A DNA stretch of 64,000 nt from Apostichopus japonicus (taxonomy: Eukaryota; Echinodermata; Holothuroidea; Aspidochirotida; Stichopodidae). The stretch covers positions 10,940,678 through 11,004,677 of the forward strand of contig NC_092579.1 in assembly GCF_037975245.1 (NCBI RefSeq), read 5' to 3'. The position numbers and the translations under genes are program-made. The notes beneath the pieces are model-generated. The model was not told the origin of the DNA. It did not search any database and saw nothing but the letters and a program-made list of their open reading frames with translations. Shown piece by piece: positions 46,813 through 59,119 of the stretch (positions are counted from its first letter, which is position 1; each line of letters begins with the position of its first letter).

Positions 46813-47035
46813 GACACTGCGAAGTTCGAACACCTAAGCCTTAAAATACCCCAAAAACTATCTTCATTTTATTGACAAATATGTACGTATATACTTGGGC
46901 ACGGGTCATTTTGGAGAGGAAATAACTGTAGCTTCCTAGTTTTTAGTTAGTTTGGCTTTTGCTTGTAGGTTATCATGGTGAAATGGTGTATTTCTTAGGG
47001 GTGTCCGAACTTCGCAGTATTCTGTACTTCGCAAA
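46813..47035. repeat. Short relative of the TTCGGACAC repeat
   Basis: Bounded by TGCGAAGTTCGAACACC on the left and GTGTCCGAACTTCGCA on the right, it shares its ends and inner TACTTGGGCACGGGTCATTTTGGAGAG (inverted) with the tandem pair at 16.3-17.3 kb. About 220 bases, consistent with an internally deleted non-autonomous element. Confidence 0.6.
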
Positions 47036-47137
47036 CTGACAGTTACCTAAGACAATACCCTGTAGTACTACTATGTACTAGTATTACCCTATACAGTTTT
47101 AGCCTAGCTTAGCAAATCATTACCTTTTTATGTGATC

Positions 47138-47386
47138 CTAGAGCAAATGTTCTGCGAAATCTGCGTTGCTAACAGAAGTCAAATCATGGACATGTTTGTA
47201 GAGTTCTTTCTCCATTTGCCAGTTTACATAGGAACGTAGAAGATAGATTTTCGTGGTATCTCTTCGTCGCTGTTGTTCCTTTGCACTGCTGTTTTTGTAA
47301 GGTCCATGCAACAAAGGCCTTCCTCCACTTGAACCTACGCTCGTTCCAGGATAAGGCCGTTTTCTTTCGCCCGATTCTCCTTGCCC
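47138..47386 (-). CDS. Coding-like frame, 82 residues, no start codon
   Basis: On the minus strand the frame is open from just after a TGA (47,387-47,389) to TAG (47,138). Its second half reads RRRDTTKIYLLRSYVNWQ, MEKELYKHVHDL and TSVSNADFAEHLL. The pattern Y-L-x2-S-Y-x2-W-x-M-x-K...SxxxFAxxLL resembles an N-terminal motif I know from many uncharacterised invertebrate proteins (a Tyr-Leu/Gly, Trp, then SD-ELA-FLL arrangement). There is no ATG, so this is an exon or a decayed copy. The overlapping 141-residue frame (47,184-47,609) is less protein-like over this part. Confidence 0.35.
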   Translation of the reverse strand, partial: GQGESGERKRPYPGTSVGSSGGRPLLHGPYKNSSAKEQQRRRDTTKIYLLRSYVNWQMEKELYKHVHDLTSVSNADFAEHLL

Positions 47387-47689
47387 TCATCCCTTTTCCA
47401 TGATTGTCACTATATTCTAGTCTAGTCGAATGTATTTGTACGAAAATCGTACAGTTTTCTTTACTCAAAAGGCACACAAACAACAAACTATCGCGTACGA
47501 AAATCCTTTGCGGTAAACAGTACAGTAATCTGAAATGCTGTGTTATAACATTATGTGTGCCTGGGTACGGGCTTGTTACAGTACGTATACGCTTGCCTGT
47601 GCTATTCACTGATCTAAATTTGCCACCGAGGTCACGTGAGTTTTCGGGGTCCCAGTAAACCTCGCTGAAACCTCGATATTGACAGCGCC

Positions 47690-48225
47690 CTCAAAAAAAA
47701 GTCTACGGGCGATATCGCCTTTAACTTTTTAAAGATTGTAAGACAGATTAAATCTCTTTTCGTTTCATAACATAATATAGCTACTCTAACTTGTCATTTT
47801 AAAATTTTCATCAGTTTCGTGACAATTTAAATTAAAAAAGTTGTCAGTATTTTGCATCCTCAACTGCAAATTTTTTATTGCCAAGCACGCAAAAATACCA
47901 AAATTGAGCCCCTGGATCCCACATCATTATGCTCGCACGCTACGCGTGCTCGGCATGTTCGCTGCGTGAACACCAGGGCTGTAAAAAATGTTTTTTTCCC
48001 TGCAAGGAAGGTATAATTTCCCTTTCACTTTCATAATAAAGATGGCAATGGCTATAGGGGCCTTGATATCGTGATATGCGTGTATGTACGTATGGGCTGT
48101 GCCTCGTGTACTACATAAAACGTTCCTTGGAAACGTGCCAAAGAAAAAAAAAAGGTTAACCAACAGGTGTTAGACAGGGGAAGCGCTCACAGTTGTTTGG
48201 CAATGTACAGTACCTGGGAAAATTC
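47690..48225. repeat. Fragments of the dispersed CAGTGTTCGC-type repeat
   Basis: 47,690-47,880 (AACTTTTTAAAGATTGTAAG to GTTGTCAGTATTTTG) matches 54,640-54,780 and 61,863-61,982. 48,035-48,225 (AAAGATGGCAATGGCTATAG, CCTTGATATCG, AACAGGTGTTAGACAGGGG) matches 40,206-40,545. The order differs from that in copy B, so this is a rearranged copy. Confidence 0.6.
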
Positions 48226-48229
48226 CCAG

Positions 48230-48650
48230 GTACTGCGCGAACACCGATGGGAAATCGGCAGTGTGTTCGCGGGAAATTGAACAAGGTTTTCCAACATTGG
48301 CTTGAGAGATTCAGCGGGCTTGCGGCGGCGATGCCATTAAGTGTATTAAATAATTATGATGCTATTTTGGGTTATTTCAAGTGAGAAATAAAGACACCCA
48401 GACACTAAAGTTAGTGTTTCTGATTTTTTATTTATAATTTTTAAAATTTTATTTCCTCTTTGGCTCTTTCTCTAACCCTTTTTTTTTTTTTTGCTGCGTG
48501 TGAGATTTCCCGCGAGTTTTCAAGATTTCCCGGCAATGAGCTTCCCGTTTTGCCCTCTTTTTACAGGCCTGGTGAACACCGAAATAAGCAGTGTGTTCGC
48601 GGGAAAGTGACCAAGGTTTTCCAACACTGGCGAAAGTTAAGTTAGTATCC
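48230..48650. repeat. Two related GTGTTCGCGGGAAA repeats
   Basis: 48,237-48,300 and 48,573-48,632 share CGAACACCGA/GTGAACACCGA, CAGTGTGTTCGCGGGAAA and AAGGTTTTCCAACA. They lie ~336 bases apart in direct orientation, separated by an AT/T-rich segment with a poly-T run near 48,480. Confidence 0.55.
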
Positions 48651-50160
48651 TCCAATTAGAATGGTAATAAATCCTTTCATGTGATGACAACGGAGAGTGA
48701 ATATATTAAAAATAGTGCTGAAGACTTCCTGTAATAGCCGAGAGCTAGGCTTCTGTGGAGACTCCAATAGGTGATTAGTATCAGGAACCGTTCAAGATTA
48801 ACAATTAATTTATATATTATAGTTATATTAGGCTTCTTTACTTTAATTGGAATTCTGCAGGAATAGATTCAGATTGATTTTATATACTTTTAACTTGGGC
48901 TCTAAATCTTCTACAATATCACTAAATCTACATCCTCATGGCTTTGGGGGTTAAGGTGCTCTACAGCCACATGGCATACCCAGCAATTTCTTTGTCTAAC
49001 TAAAGGGAGGGGCCAAATTGGAGGGAGGATATAGTACCCAATCAGGAAAGTTACTTTCTCTACCCAATCCTTTAGAGATCTCCTGATTGGATTTGCTACC
49101 AGAAAACTCTGACCACAGCAATGATGATGCCACTTTTCTAAGAAACAAGCCTATGGGAGTTCTGTAGTAAAGAGGCAACCCATATGCTAATGGACATCTA
49201 ATAATGTACTGTATATAAAAACTGCAGAAGAAACAATGAACTTCCGTTCTGATGCAGTATCTTAAGTAAACTGTGAAGCAAGTCCCTTATTGATTATAAA
49301 CAGGAAATGGAGCCTCTTAACAACAGGTCAACTAATATCTGTCGCGGAAACAACTTGAAACTAAGCCCAGCCGTTACTGTTAGCCTACTGTACTTTCAGA
49401 CTACCAAACGACTGTTAAGACAACGATTTCGTGTTTAAATATTTCAAAGCAAATACTGTAGGCCAGACCTTTCTACATCACAATCATCAAAACAAATTTT
49501 ACCTTCAAAAATGTTGTTCAGTGATGTTTGATTCGTTTCTGCTAATTTTTCTTTGACAAACGCTTTCATTCTTTCAGGCCTGATGTGAAATATTTCGACA
49601 CTGCAGTTGTTATGAGAAAGCTTGCGAATTTAGCATGCCAATTACGTCACTCAATGCAACCAGGAAATGTTGTTACAAGTTAGCGAGTGTTATTCTTGAT
49701 GCGCCTAGAAATATAATCATTGAGACAATTGGTGCAACAATGAGATCAGTGACAAAGTTTCAAATGCTGTGACCTGTCCTTTCAAGTCGAACAGCAAAGT
49801 TTGGGTGAGGGGGCGGGGGGGGGGTTGGTTGCACGATGTCATTTTAGTAATTAATCTTTGGCTGCTTTTTTAATTTTTAAGAACATTTTGTATGAAAGAT
49901 GGATATTGTACTTATTGAAAGTATATTTTCTGGAGAAAACAACAGCTCATTAACGATACCAATAATTCTGTACTATTCTCATCTATATGGGCCTTTACAC
50001 AGTAAACCAAGATGAAAATCAACACATGGAGTTTTCAGTATTGAAATTGGTATTTTCTTTGTTCTATTAGGATGAGTGTTAGTTATTTGAAGCAGAGAGA
50101 TAGCATAGAAAGTTTCAACATCCTACTTGAATTTTGAAATTTTGGTCCATTGGAATCCTA
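48651..50160. other. No recognisable gene
   Basis: AT-rich sequence with one G-run (49,806-49,826). No domain or paired termini found. Confidence 0.45.
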
Positions 50161-50168
50161 TGGGAAAA

Positions 50169-50791
50169 ATAACGGGCGAACATTGACATACACCAGAAAT
50201 ATATAACGGTTGTAACACATTGACATACATCACATGGCAGGCAATGTTTCATAAAGTTTAAAACATATATAGTCTTGGACATTTTCCTATGATGGCATAT
50301 AGTCGTACCTGCCACACAACCAAACGAGAGCAATAGGTGATGCATATCAGGCTTAGTAGCACATGAAGTAGGTACCGGTCGAACAGTATGTCAAAATGTT
50401 CGACCGTTATAAATGTACCACAAAAAATTGCAAAACTCAAAAAGTATACAGTGCATGTAGTCCCTTTTGTGTATACAGATTCCTACAATGAAATAGTTTA
50501 TAAAAACCATGGAAACTTCATTTGATGATGCACATGGGGGTATAGTGGTAGTTTGAAAAAGATTGACATACACATGAATTACATTTTTGTATGTCAAACT
50601 TCTTAAAATTTGCCACCTGTGCCCCATGTGCACCAAAAAATGATGTTTTCAGTGTTTATATAAACCACTACTGGCTAAGATTCTGAGTGCAGTAACATGG
50701 ATCATTTACATTTTAAATCTTTTGAGTTAAATGCCAGTTTTTTAGCGTAAATTTATAACGGTCGAACGTTTTTGACATGTTCGCCCGTTAT
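50169..50791. mobile_element. Small element with nested inverted repeats
   Basis: Perfect 15-bp inverted ends ATAACGGGCGAACAT (50,169-50,183) and ATGTTCGCCCGTTAT (50,777-50,791). Internal copies of the same theme occur near 50,200 (TATAACGGTTG), 50,375-50,415 (GGTCGAACA...TGTTCGACCGTTATAA) and 50,755 (TATAACGGTCGAACG). I see no clear target duplication. It is probably a MITE; all short minus-strand frames here follow the repeat. Confidence 0.55.
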
Positions 50792-52195
50792 CTATTTCCG
50801 GCCGGATCTTTTTCAAAATCTGGGCTGAATTATTCCTTAAAAAGGTGTTGGTATTATCTTAAAACAATGTAAACTATTTCCAAAAATTAATAAAAACATT
50901 CAAAGTAAGGAAAAATTAGGTTTAACATGTTTAATTTAGTTTTCTCAATGGTCTGACCCACTGTTTCTAAAGATCAACCAAAATAATACAACTACTGTAA
51001 TAATATGAAGCTATATACAACAAATACAGTTTGCACTGAAATCATTTCTTGCAGCCTTCATCAGTTTAATATTGTGCTGTTAAAATAGACCATTCATATA
51101 CTTATCAGTCAAAATACTGTTCCATTGAATCTTTACTTTCCCATTATTGTTGGCATTCATGTTTTCTCTGACTTTTATGTGTGAAACAATCTCTTATATG
51201 GTTAAATACATCAGAATTTTTTTAATTACACTCGGCAATTTCATCAGCCTGATCCTGAAATGCTTCCAAATAAATGAGGAAAGCCATATTCCAAATCTTA
51301 TAGTGAAATAACTTTCATTAACAGTACTACTTGTCAGAGAGAAACACTTGCATGAAATGAAATGTCCAAAATCCAAACATGTGCATCAGGACCTTAAAGG
51401 CATTGAAGACTCGCCCCAAACTGCGTGCCACGCTCTGGAAAAGTTAACTTTCTGTTGCTTGCAAGTGGCGTTTTGTTCGTGTCGCTACAAAATGCAGACA
51501 GTAATGAAACGTGATACCTTAATTGTTATATTTAGCTGGACCTGATAGACTAGAAAATGGTAGATTACACAGACCTTTCCCTCCTGATTCTAAAAACTGA
51601 AACTCATTTAATCATGCTACAGAACTTGGTAAAATTTGGGAATTTTTTCCGTATAATTTCAAGCTGAGCTTCTCCTTTGTATTCTTTACAGATACAATTT
51701 ATTTTGTTTGCACACCATTTACAACAGTGTTCTCGGCTACTTGATTCACTGTTGAATACAGAACACCATACCCTGCACTTTGTAAATGTTGTACTGTAAA
51801 GAACTAGTAGTAAATGAACAGACAGGATGTCATCATGTAAATTCTCGTAATCTTGTAATCTTGCTGACAACTTTCTTACCAGCAAAAAATAAAAGCCCAT
51901 GAGTACAGTAGGGGATTAAATATTTTTAGGTGAGCAAAACAGTACATTTGAAGCTAATTAGAAAAATGCTGTAATTTTCTGAGCCAACAAACATATATTG
52001 ACGGCCAAAACAATCCTGTTCACCAGTCCCCCCCCCCCAAGGGCTTTGTCTCCCATAAAGGCCATAACACTTACAACATGCTTGAATCTAGTACTGTACA
52101 GTATGTAAGCATGTACAGTAGTCGGATACACACTCTGAGTATTATGAAAATGTAAGGGCAGTACAGTAGCTGGTTCTGTTACTGAATATATATTG
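50792..52195. other. No recognisable gene
   Basis: AT-rich with short frames only. A string near 51,396-51,430 (GGCATTGAAGACTCGCCCCA) has the look of a widespread repeat. The 98-residue cysteine-containing minus frame at 51,604-51,900 matches no family I know. Confidence 0.4.
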
Positions 52196-52196
52196 A

Positions 52197-52520
52197 GGGC
52201 GTTGTCGTCAAGTGGTTAAGGCAATGGACTTGTGATCTAAGGATAACAGGTTCGCGCCCTGGCCAGATCATTACGTTGTGTCCTTGGGCAAGGGGCTTTA
52301 TCTCCATTGCCTCTCTTCACCCAGGTGTATAATGGGGACTTGCGAGGTAACTTGTACATATAGTTGTGTGCGCCGGTTTGTGGCTGCACCCTATGGGAAG
52401 TCCCCCGGGGGACACGTGGTTGTGTTCACTGTGGTGCCCCAGGAGAGATTGATTGAATTGTGCACACTTTGGTGTGTAGGTGTGACAAGTTACCAATGAC
52501 CAGGGTTAAGTTGTAAAGTC
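52197..52520 (+). repeat. tRNA-derived SINE, complete head
   Basis: A box-like AGTGGTTAAGGCAATGG (52,211-52,227) and B box-like GGTTCGCGCCC (52,249-52,259) show an RNA polymerase III promoter of tRNA origin, probably of the long-variable-arm (Ser/Leu) class. A conserved body follows (ATTACGTTGTGTCCTTGGGC, CCTCTCTTCACCCAGGTGTA). It is not a functional tRNA: stems are incomplete and the B box deviates. The left edge of duplicated copy B (52,361) lies inside it. Confidence 0.8.
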
Positions 52521-53392
52521 GTGCAAGAAGGCCTTGGCCCTGAACAAGACTGTAAACCTAAAATTATAAATATAAAATTATACTGTGTAAAACCCTTAAC
52601 ACAGTTGTGTGTGTGTATTAAAAAGCAGTCATGTGCTTATACTTCAATGTCTTTACTATGCCCTGTACATGTATACAACTTGAGCTGCAACATGTACTGT
52701 CTACTGTATATCAAGAACACTATATAAAGAGCATCAATCACCAGCCCATCTTCAGAGATGTCATGATATTAAAACCAAAGACTGATGGGTTTGGAAAAAC
52801 CATAGATTAAGATACCTTTCCTACCATAGTAGTTACCAGCTGAATTTTCAATGTATTTCATTGAAAAAAGTAATTGTCATGCATCTACTGCATTCTAGTG
52901 TAATACGATCATAGAAGCTGCGTGTAAGCCTGTTAATAATATTACACAGCCGGCTTAGAATTTTGCATGTCTTGCAACTTGAAGTTGCCATTACATAAAA
53001 ACAAATATAATGATATGCAAAAATAATTAAAATATATAAAATACAATAAAGTCAAAACATAATTAACACATGAAAGTCATCATGGCCTAACACTAATGGC
53101 CTACTATTCTAATAACTCGGGAGTGACCCATCTCGTCTAGTAAAGGGTCGGTCCCTCAGCCCACGAATGGCGTCTACTAGTGAGGATACATCACAAGCTC
53201 CTCGGTTACCCGGACCAGGAGTGGGGGCTCCGGCGTCTAAGACTACCGTCTAAAAGGACATCTATAATCACGGTCCCTCGATAGGTTGAAAACTAAATCA
53301 ACTATATGTATATGCTGTGAAGAAATTAATATAATTAATTTCTAATGAAACTGGTACAGCAAGGTGCATGGCAGCTTGGAGTGTCTTGGTGA

Positions 53393-55061
53393 ATGGCCAC
53401 TAGGGTTGGGCGATATATCGAAAATTATTATTATCGCGATAATTTTTTTTCAAGACGATATTTTTTGAGGATTGAACATATGACGATAATTTCTTGTGAA
53501 AGAAATTTGAAATAGATGTGGAATTTTTGAGATTATCCTTTTTTCCGTTTTATGTGTAAATGTTATTCTAGCATTCCATAGTTAAGAAAGTTGGAAAGAA
53601 TTAAAGTTTATCAACTTCATTTACTGACTTTTGAACTTCGTAAAAAAACCGTCTTTTACAACATTGACTGTATAGAGGGAAAAACTCTGAAAATCAGTAG
53701 AGAAATTACCGATTGTGTACGAACAGTAAGTTGGTTCACCTTTCAAATTTTACGAAAGATCGAGCAAAATACTTTCGAAAAATTCACGCGAAACTGCCAT
53801 ATCGTGCTAAATGCAACTAATGTCATGTAAAGAAGGCTCTAGTTCACCCATTTATGAATAAACCATAAGTCCACATCTGGTGTTAAGCGGGAGAAAAAGA
53901 AAGTATTTTCTAGAATTTCCCCCCCCCCCCAAAAAAAGGAAAAATTAATATCCTACCATAGTTAAGTGTATAGTAAATAGCCTAACCACTTCGTTAGTTG
54001 CGGATCTCACGTAACAACAAAAACATAACTTATTGTATTTTGCGAAGTTGACGTTTTCTACAAGGACATGGAAACAATATTTAGCATTTAGTTAATCATG
54101 CAAAGTGGCCTAAAACATGGGATTAAAAGGTTTACTTCCATAAAGATGGCCATACTGTAGCTATTGGGGCCTTGATATCGTGCTGTGTCTGGTATACTGT
54201 AGACTGTGCCTCGTGTATCATGGGGAATATATTGTTTTGTTCATGCGGAGGAGTCGGTTGGCTTGAGGTGTGTTTTTCTTACCTTAATGTTACGGGGATA
54301 TATACCTACTTTTCTTGAACGTCTAAGATAATATTTCGCATAACTTTACCGATCCTTTATTGACTGACCTAAGTTATTCTAGAGTGGAGCCAAAATAGTT
54401 TACTCCATGAAAAGTTTTTTGGAAACGTGCCAAAAATGTTAACAAACAGGTGTTAGACAGGGCAAGGTACCTGGGAAAATTCGCAGCACATGTACTGTAG
54501 CCTACCGTGATATTTAAGTAGGGGTAAACACTGCAGTTGTAAACAGATGTACGTATAGTGCACGCTGTTCATTGTTAGGCAGTCTAGAAACGGGGCTTTA
54601 CCGAACGTAGTTTGTTTCATATATCGAAAGTTTTGTAAGTTAAACTTTTTAAAGATTGTAAGACAGATTAAATTATTTTCATTTTATCACATAATATAGC
54701 TACTCTAACTTGTCATTTCCAAATTTTCATCAGTTTCGTGACAATTTAAATTTAAAAAGTTGTCAGTATTTTGAATCCTCAACTTACGAATTTTTTATCG
54801 CCAGACACGCCAAAATACTAAAATTTTCCGTGGTTATTTATTTATTTATTTTCAAGGGAAGAGTTAACGTTCATAACAAACTCAGATATTCTCTTTGAAT
54901 GTCCCAACCATATGTCTCTCTTTCTCTGTCCACTCAAAGCTCGACAGTTTACGCTAATTCTGATAGAGGAAAAATTATCGTAATTATCGAAATATCGCGA
55001 TAATTTTTTAACTATTTATCGTGACGTTAAAAAGCAAATATCGCCCAACCCTAATGGTCAC
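53393..55061. mobile_element. 1.65-kb non-autonomous hAT-like element, only in copy B
   Basis: Element 53,401-55,053 has 16-bp inverted ends TAGGGTTGGGCGATAT. The flanks ATGGCCAC and ATGGTCAC (one mismatch) form an 8-bp duplication; copy A has a single ATGGTCAC at ~34,513, the empty site. The interior (~53.64-54.83 kb) is a copy of the dispersed repeat at 39.7-40.7 kb, so the element has captured or been invaded by that repeat. No transposase frame. Confidence 0.87.
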
Positions 55062-57745
55062 CATACATTGCCAACACATACAAATGAACTAAACAAGGGG
55101 CAAGGGGATTACTGATCTACCACAGTAAACAAACAATTACTAAGCAATTAAAATAAGTATGAAAATATGCAATAATATACGACAAAGATAATCCGTAACG
55201 GTGATACAACAATAATAAAATAGCATAGGCAAATGTCAACCTGATCACCTCATACAGAGTAAACATATGGTACATCCCATCATACCTGGTCGGCACGACA
55301 ACAAGTAAACTATAAAGTATTTAAATAAAGTGAACCTTTCCGAGACGTAGACACTAATATGCAACTGAATGCTAAACATACAACTACCTGCCTATGTTAC
55401 TCATACAGCAATAACACAGTGCTCCATAAATAAGTGAAACTGTCTATCCCTATATGGCATAGCAGTATAATCTTGGAATGTCATAGTTCAATACATATAT
55501 AACTAGAAGCTGGTTGCCCTAGCTCCACTACGAACATATCCTAATAGAGGCAAGTGATTAACTCTAAAATCATTACACCTTCTATGACTTACGTGAAGTC
55601 TACAAGTATAAATAATGTAATACTGGGGACATCCCTCAGCTAGTAAAAATAGCAACAACAGTAGCATACTAACTATGTGATTTAACCCATGCACCTCTAC
55701 TAACTTAGACCACAGGTTTCCATGGCAACTGACACCTTTTGTTAGGCTGCAGGTACCTAAGCATCCCCTGGGACTAAGAGCAGGCTATAAAACGGAGACT
55801 ATGTCACCTAGCTTATCTGCTGTAAATATCTGGTCAGATGGAGTCTGTACCAGTGAAGGGTGACTCACAGGGCTAAATACATGCTAATACTCTAATATTC
55901 TAATAAACAACAACAAAACTACAATAGTGTCTCGGTCCACAAAATAAAGAACATACCAATATGGCTACTAACATATTGCTACAACTCTTTCAAATATAAA
56001 GGTTAACAGAAGTTTGGCTATTCCTATCACCATGGCAACTAGTAAAAGTGTAGAATTGCATCATGGGATCTAAACATAGCTCGAATAGGAAAACTTGATA
56101 CACGTACTAGTTAGACAAGAATGTGAGTGCATTACAGTAACGGGTAATGCTAGACAGATCGAAAGGGTACATAATAACTAAATAGCCCAATGTGGGTTCT
56201 CGTTATAGACCAAATAACCTAAGTACTTTCAATACTCTCCATTTATCTCAAAGTAGGTTAGATCATAACGATACACACGATAAGACGGTTGAGGGCATTA
56301 TAAGTGCCATAATCAACCTTATAAACATACTATAAAAACAACAGGTAACAATAATAATGATCTCACCTGTAGACTCTCTATAGCCATTACAGGTACAAAA
56401 TGTTTAATTAATAACTTAAGTCTGTGTGCATGTAGCCATCACAGGAATAAAATAATAAATACAGTCTGAGTATTCGGCAATCACAGTGTCAAAAACAGTA
56501 AATAGTAAATACAACACAATTACACTTATTGAGGGCTGCTATATATGCTGTGTGCACATTGCCAGCACAGAACTAACATGAATACATTTGCAAGTAAAAT
56601 ACACAATGTATGCACAATGAAAATGAATAAGTTCCTGCAGGGTCTGAGGCAAAGTCAAAAGATGAACTCTTACCTGTGTAGAAATTAATATAATTAATTT
56701 CTAATGAAACTGGTACAGTCTGGTACAGCCAGGTGCATGGCAGCTTGGAGTTTCTTGGTGAATGGTACAGTTGCTTGCCAACTTGGTTGTTTTAAGCCAT
56801 TCTTAGAACAAAGGGAAGGTTGTTACCCCACCCTACCAGACAAGATCTTACTTAGACTGGCTACCAATACTCCAGGAACTAGACAAACTGTCTTCCCACA
56901 TCTTTAACTTACTCTATCAGAGATTACAGAGAGCGTGACATAACTTACTACACTTAAGGAAGAATAAAACAAGGCCTGGTCTATTAGTGTTGGGAATAAC
57001 AGATTAATTATCACTTACTTAGCGTAACCTAAGTGTCACCCAAACCACACAAGGCTTAAATGGTCCTTTTAGCAGGAAATAGTCCACTGAGGGGTAATGC
57101 ACACAGTTCACTGACTCTGTGAGCGTTACCAGAAAATACCACAAAGAGAGAAGAAAATGGAAAAACAAAAGTGAAGGGGAAATGTAGCACCCCTAATATT
57201 TCCCAATAGCAGTGTCCATAGTTCAATCCCCCTGTACAATATACCCCTCCCCTCCCCTTCACTTTTGCCTCTCTATTCTCCTCTCTCTCTGTGGTACCTT
57301 CTAGCAACGCTCACAGAGTCAGCGAACTGTGTGCATCACCCCTCAGTGGACCAATTCCTGCTTAAATGGTCCTTTTAGCAGGAATTAGTCCACTGAGGGG
57401 CAACACACACAGTTCACTGACTCTGTGAGCGCTACTAGAAAATACCACAAAGAGCGAAGAAAATGGAAAAACAAAAGTGAAGGGGAAAGGTATATTATAC
57501 AAGGGGACCCAACTATAGACACTTCTATTGGGAAACATTAGGGCTGCTACAAGGGCAATGTCACACGGACACCCACGGCCCAGCGCGGGAAGGTTGCTGT
57601 AATAAGATAAGATAAGTAAAACTTTATTGATCCCAAAGGGAAATTCAGGCACTCGCACATAAAACAGTGAAAAAGTTACAAAAATAGATGTGTATATTGT
57701 ACAATAAGACAGTAAGAATAATAAGAAAAAGTCAATATATGAAAG

Positions 57746-58933
57746 TCAACGTAATAAAACCTCATTAAAAAGCTTAATTGCACGGGGTATGAAAGAATCT
57801 CTGTATCTATTGGTTTTGAGACACGGAAGTCTCAACCTGCCACTGCCTCTGGACATCTGACTATTATGAAGTAGCTCATAGAGGGGGTGGGTATGGTCCT
57901 TCCATACCGCGTCCAGTTTGGACTCGAGAAGGCTGTGGTAGACCGAGTCAATGGAAGGCAAGGGTTCCCCGACTACTCTCTCTGCTTTCTTAATGATGCT
58001 ATTAATACGATCTATTTCATGTTTGTTTACATTCCCACCCCAGCAAACCAAGCAATAACGCCAAACCCCGCTAATGGTACAATTATAAAACATTTCAAGG
58101 ATGTCATGACGAACATTAAAATTCGACATCTTACGGAGGCAGTACAATCTCGAATTCAACTTTTTAACTAATATATCAATATGATCTCCCCATGCCAAGT
58201 GATCATTCAGCACCACCCCAAGATACTTATATGACGTAACACGATCAACTACACTTCCTTTGACAACAACAGGGGGTGGAGGATTAGTATTGTGACGAAA
58301 ATCAATAATCATTTCTTTGGTCTTAGCAACATTTAATTGGAGGAAGTTAAGGTCACAGTAGTTCACAAAAGACTGAATTTGACGTAAGTACGCTTCATCA
58401 CCATTACCATTGACTAAGCCAATCATGGCAGTATCGTCAGCAAACTTGATGAGTGAGCACCCTTGTTCTAATGACCTGGCATCGTACGTATAAAGTGTGA
58501 ATAGGAACGGTGCTAGAACTGTTCCCTGGGGTGCCCCTGTATTTGAAAGAATAACATCGGATAGACACGAATGGCTGAGTTTCACCAACTGAGTTCTGTT
58601 AGTTAAATAGTTTAAAATCCAGTGAATGAAACCACCGGGAACGTCCATATTCTTAAGTTTACTGACTCAAATATGTGGTTGGATAGTGTTGAAAGCAGAC
58701 GAAAAGTCGAAAAATGTCACACGGGCAAAATGTCCTAGGCAAGAATGTTCTAAAAGAGAATATAGTTTATGGAGGATCAAAAGAATGGCATCTTCACAAC
58801 TTCGATCTGATTGGTATGCAAACTGGAAAGGATCTAAAAATGGAGTTACGAATGGTCTAAAGCGTTCTAAAAATATACGTTCACAAACTTTCATGGGCAC
58901 AGCAGTGAGGGCAACAGGACGTAAGTCATTCAA
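57746..58933 (-). pseudogene. LINE reverse transcriptase part, stop-interrupted
   Basis: 58,667-58,933 carries the early RT motifs (NDLRPVALTAVPMKVCERIF, FAYQSDRSCEDAI, FFDFSSAFNTIQPH). After an in-frame TGA (~58,664) the frame resumes at 57,746-58,648 with GAPQGTVLAPFLFTLYT (residues 38-54) and the catalytic FADDTA (69-74), then YKYLGV and a C-terminal domain. The single stop and intact catalytic motifs point to a fairly recent death. Confidence 0.9.
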
Positions 58934-59119
58934 ACATGATATTGCACTGGTTTTAGGTACTGGTATGATACATGATTGCTTCCATAAGTTAGGTATAACA
59001 CGGGTTGTGAAAGATTGATTGAAAATATACGTTAAAATGTTCGAAAGTTGTATTGCACATTGTTTTAAGACCCGCGGGGAGAGCTTGTCTGGTCCGGCAG
59101 CTTTCGATGAGTGGAGTCT

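Noticed and set aside
52200-52273. Functional tRNA gene
   Set aside because: A and B boxes are present but the stems and B box do not fit a working tRNA, and SINE body sequence follows.
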